64,000 nucleotides of DNA from Mytilus californianus (Eukaryota > Mollusca > Bivalvia > Mytilida > Mytilidae). The stretch lies in NCBI RefSeq assembly GCF_021869535.1, contig NW_026262581.1, positions 101,325,771 to 101,389,770 on the forward strand, in the 5' to 3' direction. Position 1 is the first letter of the stretch. The number at the start of each line of letters is the position of its first letter. The translations under genes and the position numbers were made by a program. This document shows positions 59,498 to 64,000 of this stretch, one piece after another. The notes under the pieces are model-generated. The model was not told where the DNA came from, made no database searches, and saw only the letters and a program-made list of their open reading frames with translations.

Positions 59498-60585
59498 ATC
59501 TAGATACAAGGCTGTTAAGAGTTTTACATATGATCTAGACACTGAGGGATTGGGAGCTTTATATTTGAATTACAGGCAGATTGGTTAAGATCTTTACATA
59601 TGATCTAGACACTGAGGATATATAAGTTTTACATATTTTCTAGACTTGGAAGGGTTTATAGCTTTACATTTTATTTACATGTAGATCGGTTAAGAGCTTT
59701 ACATATTTTCTAGACATGGAGGGGTTTATAGCTTTACATATGATTTACATGCAGATTGGTTAAGAGTTTTGCATATGATCTAGACACGGAGGGGTTTAGA
59801 GCTTTACATATGATTTAAATACAGGTGGGTTAAGAGCTTTGCATATGATCTAGTCACGAAGGGGTTAAGAGCTTTTCATATGACTTACATGCAGATGGGT
59901 TAAGAGAGCTTTACATATGATCTAGAAATTTGTCTTCTCTTGGAGCGATTAAGAGCTTTATATATAACCTGGACACATGTTTTTAGTTACATAGTCTGGA
60001 CAATAAAATTTACACGAGAACAAATAAGCCTTTGTGATTTGTAATACATGATAATTCTAATATCATTATACTAGTAATAGGGACAAAAAAGTCAAAAGTG
60101 AAACATGGTTTCTGGAATGACACTATAACGTCGATTACAGATTCAATAATGCATCCGATTATATTTGAAGAGATGACAATTTAACCCGCTTAGTCTGAAG
60201 CGAAATCTGGTATGATAAATTTCCCCAGCTCCAGCACCGAAGGAGAAATATTTAGGAACAAGTGGAACAGCATAGAAGTCAGTAAGTTGACCCTTTAATA
60301 CGGAAAGAGATTTGATACCGTCCGGTAAATTATTCCAGTCTTTAATAGTGGCCGTGAAAAAAGATAATGAGAACATAGTTATTCTCGATTAAGGAGATAA
60401 AATATGATGCATTCTTAAAAATCTATAAACGACCGTATTATGATTCATAAGAGCATAAGTAATCTGCAAGTAAGTTGGGCATTTCCCTACTTTAATTTTA
60501 AGAGCTTTGTATATTATATGGACACTTGTTTAGATACACAGAGATTTAGAGCTTTACAAACGATCTAGATATTTGTAATCCTTTG
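59498..60585. repeat. 64-bp degenerate tandem repeat, split by a LINE fragment
   Basis: GGTTAAGAGCTTTACATATG, ATCTAGACACGGAGGGGTTT and AGAGCTTTACATATGATTTA, CATGCAGAT alternate about seven times at 59512-59985. Each unit is two related halves of about 32 bp. The pattern resumes at 60496-60585 (TTTAAGAGCTTTGTATATTA, TTAGAGCTTTACAAACGATC) after the LINE segment. Confidence 0.8.
60060..60495 (-). pseudogene. LINE-type retrotransposon 3' fragment
   Basis: The minus-strand frame (60143-60376) reads FSLSFFTATIKDWNNLPDGI then KSLSVLKGQLTDFY, and after a spacer EIYHTRFRFRLSGLNCHLFK. The pattern SFFxRTxxDWNxLP...SLxxFKxxL...HTRxRxGxSxLxxHL is the C-terminal end of non-LTR reverse transcriptase proteins, recognised from memory. 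A stop lies seven codons upstream, so it is a truncated relic. Confidence 0.65.
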
Positions 60586-60839
60586 AATGTTGCATGTAAA
60601 CCCGTGAATTGCTTCCGGATTTTTTGTTTTGTTTCGTTGCTGTCTCATTGACGTATACACCACATTTGTCATGTATTCTCTATACATAACACCCGCAGCA
60701 TTGTATTTAGTCTATGCAAATATTTATGATTAATCAATGTACCTATATTTGGTCGACCGTTGTGGAATATGTGTGTCAGACATGACCTAGGATATGTCCA
60801 CTTAACTTAACCGGAATCCCTACCTATATTTTGTCATTT

Positions 60840-61475
60840 CACAAGGTCCTGTTTTTCTCTGACTGTTAATGAAGTCTTTACACTAAATCCATTGGAAGTT
60901 GGATGTGTACTGATTGATATTTTATTCTTAGATTCATGATTTTTATATTGGTTGTTATTGGCTTTGAACTAGCCTTTAGTACCTGCGAGTACTCTCAGAT
61001 CTATAATTTGTGTCTTTTGTGTTTTTGTTAGTTGTTTTTATGCTTTGTATCGATCTGATGATTAAAGTCCTTCTCGAACTGGTTTTAATAGTTTGTTCTT
61101 ATGTTTTGCTGTTACACCACTGTAAGGTTAGGGGAGCGTTGGTGCGTCCAAAAACATGTTAGAACCCCGCCACATTTTGTATGTGTTTGTCCCAAGTCAG
61201 GGGCCTGTAAATCAGTTGTTGTCGTGTGTTGCTGAATATCATATTTGTTTTTTGTTTATTGTTTTGTACATAAATCAGGTCGTTAGTTTTCTTGTTTGAA
61301 TTGTTCTACATTTGTCATTTCAGGTCCTTTTATAGCTTGCTATGCAGTATAAGTTTAGCTCGTCGTTGAAGGTCGTACGGTGACCTATAGTTGCTAACCT
61401 TCTACCTCATTTGGTCTCTGGTGGAGAGTTGTCTTATTGGTAATCATACCACATCTTCTTATTTTTATCTTTACT
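60840..61475 (-). repeat. Repeat family R2, longest inverted copy (about 630 bp)
   Basis: Spans TGACTGTTAATGAAGTCTTT, TTTAGTACCTGCGAGTACTC, CTGTTACACCACTGTAAGG, TGTCCCAAGTCAGGGGCCTG, GTTGAAGGTCGTACGGTGAC and GGAGAGTTGTCTTATTGGTA to ATCATACCACATCTTCTTAT. It defines the full extent of R2 in this window. Confidence 0.8.
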
Positions 61476-61900
61476 GTTTGTAGAAAATGCGAATAAAAAT
61501 GGTTGAATTTTATCAAGTATAAACCTGAAATTTACTGATATCTGTTACAAGTGGATATATGTTCAAATCAAATTATATAAGAAATAATATGAATATACAT
61601 TAATAATTCAAAACATCCTTAAAAAAGGGGGGTACATGTACTCTTAAATAGAAAATTTAAAAGGGGAAGTCTTTTTTATTTAAAAATAAATAACAGTACG
61701 CAATTGACATGTGTCTGCTGTTATTGTTATTACAAAAACATCAAACGTTATTGAAATAACATATTATTGTTGCCTGAAAACTCATCAAACAAGGATACTT
61801 GATGCATGTGATATATATGTGTGTCCCATATGTCTTTAATATTTACCTATTTAATACAGGAAGAAATAATAATTGACTTTAAAAATTATGCATATACAAT
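61476..61900. other. Upstream region of the PLXDC paralog
   Basis: AT-rich, with no repeat or exon recognised. It ends at the conserved 13-bp motif. Confidence 0.35.
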
Positions 61901-61913
61901 ACGCAATACCCGT
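61901..61913 (+). promoter_or_regulatory. Conserved 13-bp motif 150 bp upstream of the paralog start codon
   Basis: ACGCAATACCCGT, identical to 40788-40800 and at nearly the same distance from the start codon (150 versus 147 bp). Candidate shared promoter element. Confidence 0.35.
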
Positions 61914-62050
61914 GAAACGTAAATAAATCTTTTGTTGCGTTCAACAGATTTATTTTTTGACTAGGAAGTTTTACACGAAATGGTTTCTACTGTGAATATT
62001 TAATTACAGGGCATTCCTTATCAAATTTGATTATTTGTTGTACATGACAT

Positions 62051-62090
62051 ATGGAGTACCTTTCGTTTTATATTTTCTATGGTGTAGCAT
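62051..62090 (+). CDS. PLXDC paralog exon 1 (signal peptide)
   Basis: ATG at 62051 encodes MEYLSFYIFYGVA and one base of the next codon, then donor GTAAGTAT. It is homologous in length, phase and hydrophobic character to 40935-40971 (MEFLLYFCFSFA). Confidence 0.75.
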
Positions 62091-62782
62091 GTAAGTATAC
62101 AGCAAACTCTACGATAGAATGACCTATATCTATAGTGAAACAGGATATATTCATTTAACAATAACGATGTAGAGTATACGTTTTATGAAACTCTTTCAGA
62201 AGTTTGGTTAGACAGAACCATTCTAACCTTACGTCTAGTCGGTGATGGGTCTTACAAATATAAACCCAAATTTTAATGAGTCGTTGCAAAATCTTATCAA
62301 GAGAATAATGTAAACATCATTTTGATCAGACAAAATTTGTGAAACTAACAAACATTCCCCAGGTCATTTTCAAGTCCGGTAATAATTTCGTGTCCATTTC
62401 TTTCCAAAAGTTAATTTTTCAGATCGGTTGATTGTTTTCGTGTTTTTGTATAAACCAAGCCGGTATTAGGTGCTCGGTCACTACTGAGCGTTTAACAACC
62501 AATCTATTATTCACGTTAATAGATAATATATTTTACTTCCAGTTATAATTGCAAACATTAGAAAAAATGTAAGCCTAGCATATTAGTAACAATAACGATG
62601 TGTACATGCAATTAAAAAAAAAAAAGAAAGTTCAACAGATATGAACAACATTTTACATATGTGCACATTGAATGTTTATTTACCTGCTTTTTGAACACAA
62701 AGCAGGTCATTTTCCCTTTATTAAATGGAGTTTTTAAATAACTTTGGCAGAATTTCAAGAAAAAACTCGTTATTTTTTGCAG

Positions 62783-62883
62783 TATCGTGTGTTTCGTCAA
62801 TAAAGCAGGATCGTAGACAGGTTATATACAAGGAGCATGAAATCGTAAAAAGACAAACAAGACCTCCAGAGAACGAAACAACG
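62783..62883 (+). CDS. PLXDC paralog exon 2 (gene continues beyond window)
   Basis: Acceptor TTTTTTGCAG, donor ACG|GTAAAT. Encodes LSCVSSIKQDRRQVIYKEHE and IVKRQTRPPENETT, aligned with exon 2 of the first gene (VIYKGHNIVKRQEAPPDNTT). Intron 1 is 692 bp versus 798 bp in the first gene. Exon 3 (YYTSKI block) is not found in the remaining 1.1 kb, as expected because intron 2 of the first gene is 934 bp and may be longer here. The gene is a head-to-tail tandem duplicate. Whether it is complete cannot be judged from this window. Confidence 0.8.
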
Positions 62884-64000
62884 GTAAATAAAAGTAAAAC
62901 AAACACTTATTTCTTTGTTTATTTCTGCTGTCTAAAAAGGAATCAAGATAATCATTGTGCTTGCTTTCGTTTATATACGACTACAGAAAGTATCGTCTAT
63001 TGGTAAATATAAGTTTGCCATAGTTTATCATCGCCTGTTGTAAAATACAGCATTCAACTTTTTGACAATTTGATAGGGTGACGACTTAAGTCAGAAAGAG
63101 ATTAATAATGGGGTGTGCCAAAGACTCCAGCACACCTAGGATAACAAAAACGTTTGCCGTTCCATATTTTTTCTGTGTTTTCTCACATTTCCCTTTAGAC
63201 ATCAAAAAAAAATTCATATTTAATTCAAAGTCCATATCAATTACAAACTATGCATTCAATTTATCACTTTAACCTTTCCAAATTTAGGACACAAGCAAGA
63301 ATACATACCTTACCTTAACCTTAATTCTCTCCGCGCCAGAAGTCGCATAAGGCTTCCACGCTGAGAATACATACACACGCTTAAAATATTTCATTGTAAG
63401 ATGATGTGATAGGTCGAGAGACATTAGCTTTGGGATGTAATATCTTGTGTAGTTATCTTTCTTTTGGTAATGGAAATGATCCATTTGATATTTGGATTCT
63501 CTTTGTGTTTTCACCAACTATGCTCAGAGGTGGTTCGACCCGTTTTGTTCCATTGCAAATGTGAGGATGAAACCAAATTTGCTTGTCTGGTTTCTTTATT
63601 TCTTGTAATTCCCATTTCCCTTTATACTAATAGTATGTTAAGTACCAATAGAAAAAATATCGTGTTATATCTGTTTTCGTGTATCTGGAATTACCTTTAT
63701 CAGGCACTTCTACATACTATATTTCTGTTAAGAATTGTCAGCTTTAAGAATCGATTAATGGACCAGTGCAAATGTATTACGGAACAACAACACTCTACCA
63801 TTTTAATGACAATAGCAAACCCTTCCTTTTGTTTAATGTATGGGATAAATCGTGTTTTAAATTAATCACGTATCAATCTATTTGCTTCTTTTTTTCTGCT
63901 ATTTCAGTATTTTTGTTAATTAAGCAGAAATGGAATTTTTCTAAGTTGTATGTTTTAATGAAATGAAGAATAATAATCAGAATAAATGTCACTACCAATA
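62884..64000 (+). other. Intron 2 of the PLXDC paralog (window end)
   Basis: No exon resembling exon 3 of the first gene was found. A short TTACC-type run (TACCTTACCTTAACCTTAA) is at about 63307-63326. Open frames of 66-133 codons at 63464-63966 have no supporting motif. Confidence 0.5.

Noticed and set aside
63464-63865. 133-codon frame near the right end
   Set aside because: Cys/Leu/Phe-rich AT-driven composition, inside the presumed intron 2 of the PLXDC paralog, with no similarity to PLXDC exon 3.

Overview
This is AT-rich nuclear DNA from a bivalve mollusc, most likely a mussel close to Mytilus. The reasons are spliceosomal introns with GT...AG borders, single-exon coding blocks of 40-220 bp separated by 0.3-2.5 kb of non-coding DNA, and dense interspersed repeats of types I associate with mussel genomes: a SINE-like family whose conceptual translation contains NVSKRQQPD, Penelope-like reverse transcriptase fragments with a YIDD box, and the 'GACGAAACGCGCGTCT' repeat. 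There is no bacterial gene organisation. No tool was run; exons were found by eye from conserved peptides, splice signals and reading-phase agreement.

Layout. (1) 1-1416, + strand: the last two exons of a gene that starts left of the window and encodes a protein with at least two membrane segments, not identified. (2) 1.4-27 kb: no convincing host exon; SINE-like copies, a foldback-type element (12.6-13.6 kb), a long nested palindrome (16.5-17.4 kb), three Penelope-like fragments and a ~150-bp degenerate tandem array (22.3-23.4 kb). (3) 27.2-36.8 kb, - strand: an unidentified 656-codon gene made of two phase-compatible exons separated by a 7.6-kb intron; the intron carries two structures whose ends are inverted arrays of short tandem repeats. 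(4) 36.8-40.9 kb: divergent intergenic region with repeats, including a nested CAGTGGCGGATCCAG element. (5) 40,935-56,060, + strand: a complete 14-exon, 464-aa plexin domain-containing protein (PLXDC1/2, TEM7 family). It has a signal peptide, a nidogen-like/TEM7 ectodomain, an eight-cysteine PSI domain, a Thr-rich mucin-like stalk, one transmembrane helix and a short cytoplasmic tail. (6) 56.1-62.0 kb: intergenic repeats, including a 64-bp tandem array split by a LINE tail. (7) 62,051-62,883, + strand: the first two exons of a second PLXDC-like gene, a head-to-tail tandem paralog whose remainder lies beyond the window.

The most noteworthy observations are the tandem PLXDC pair with an identical 13-bp motif about 150 bp upstream of both start codons, and two elements built on inverted arrays of an ACGTTTGCGC/ACATTTGCGC core, each bounded by a perfect 8-bp direct repeat. 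For one of these, related copies of the surrounding repeat elsewhere in the window preserve the empty target site.
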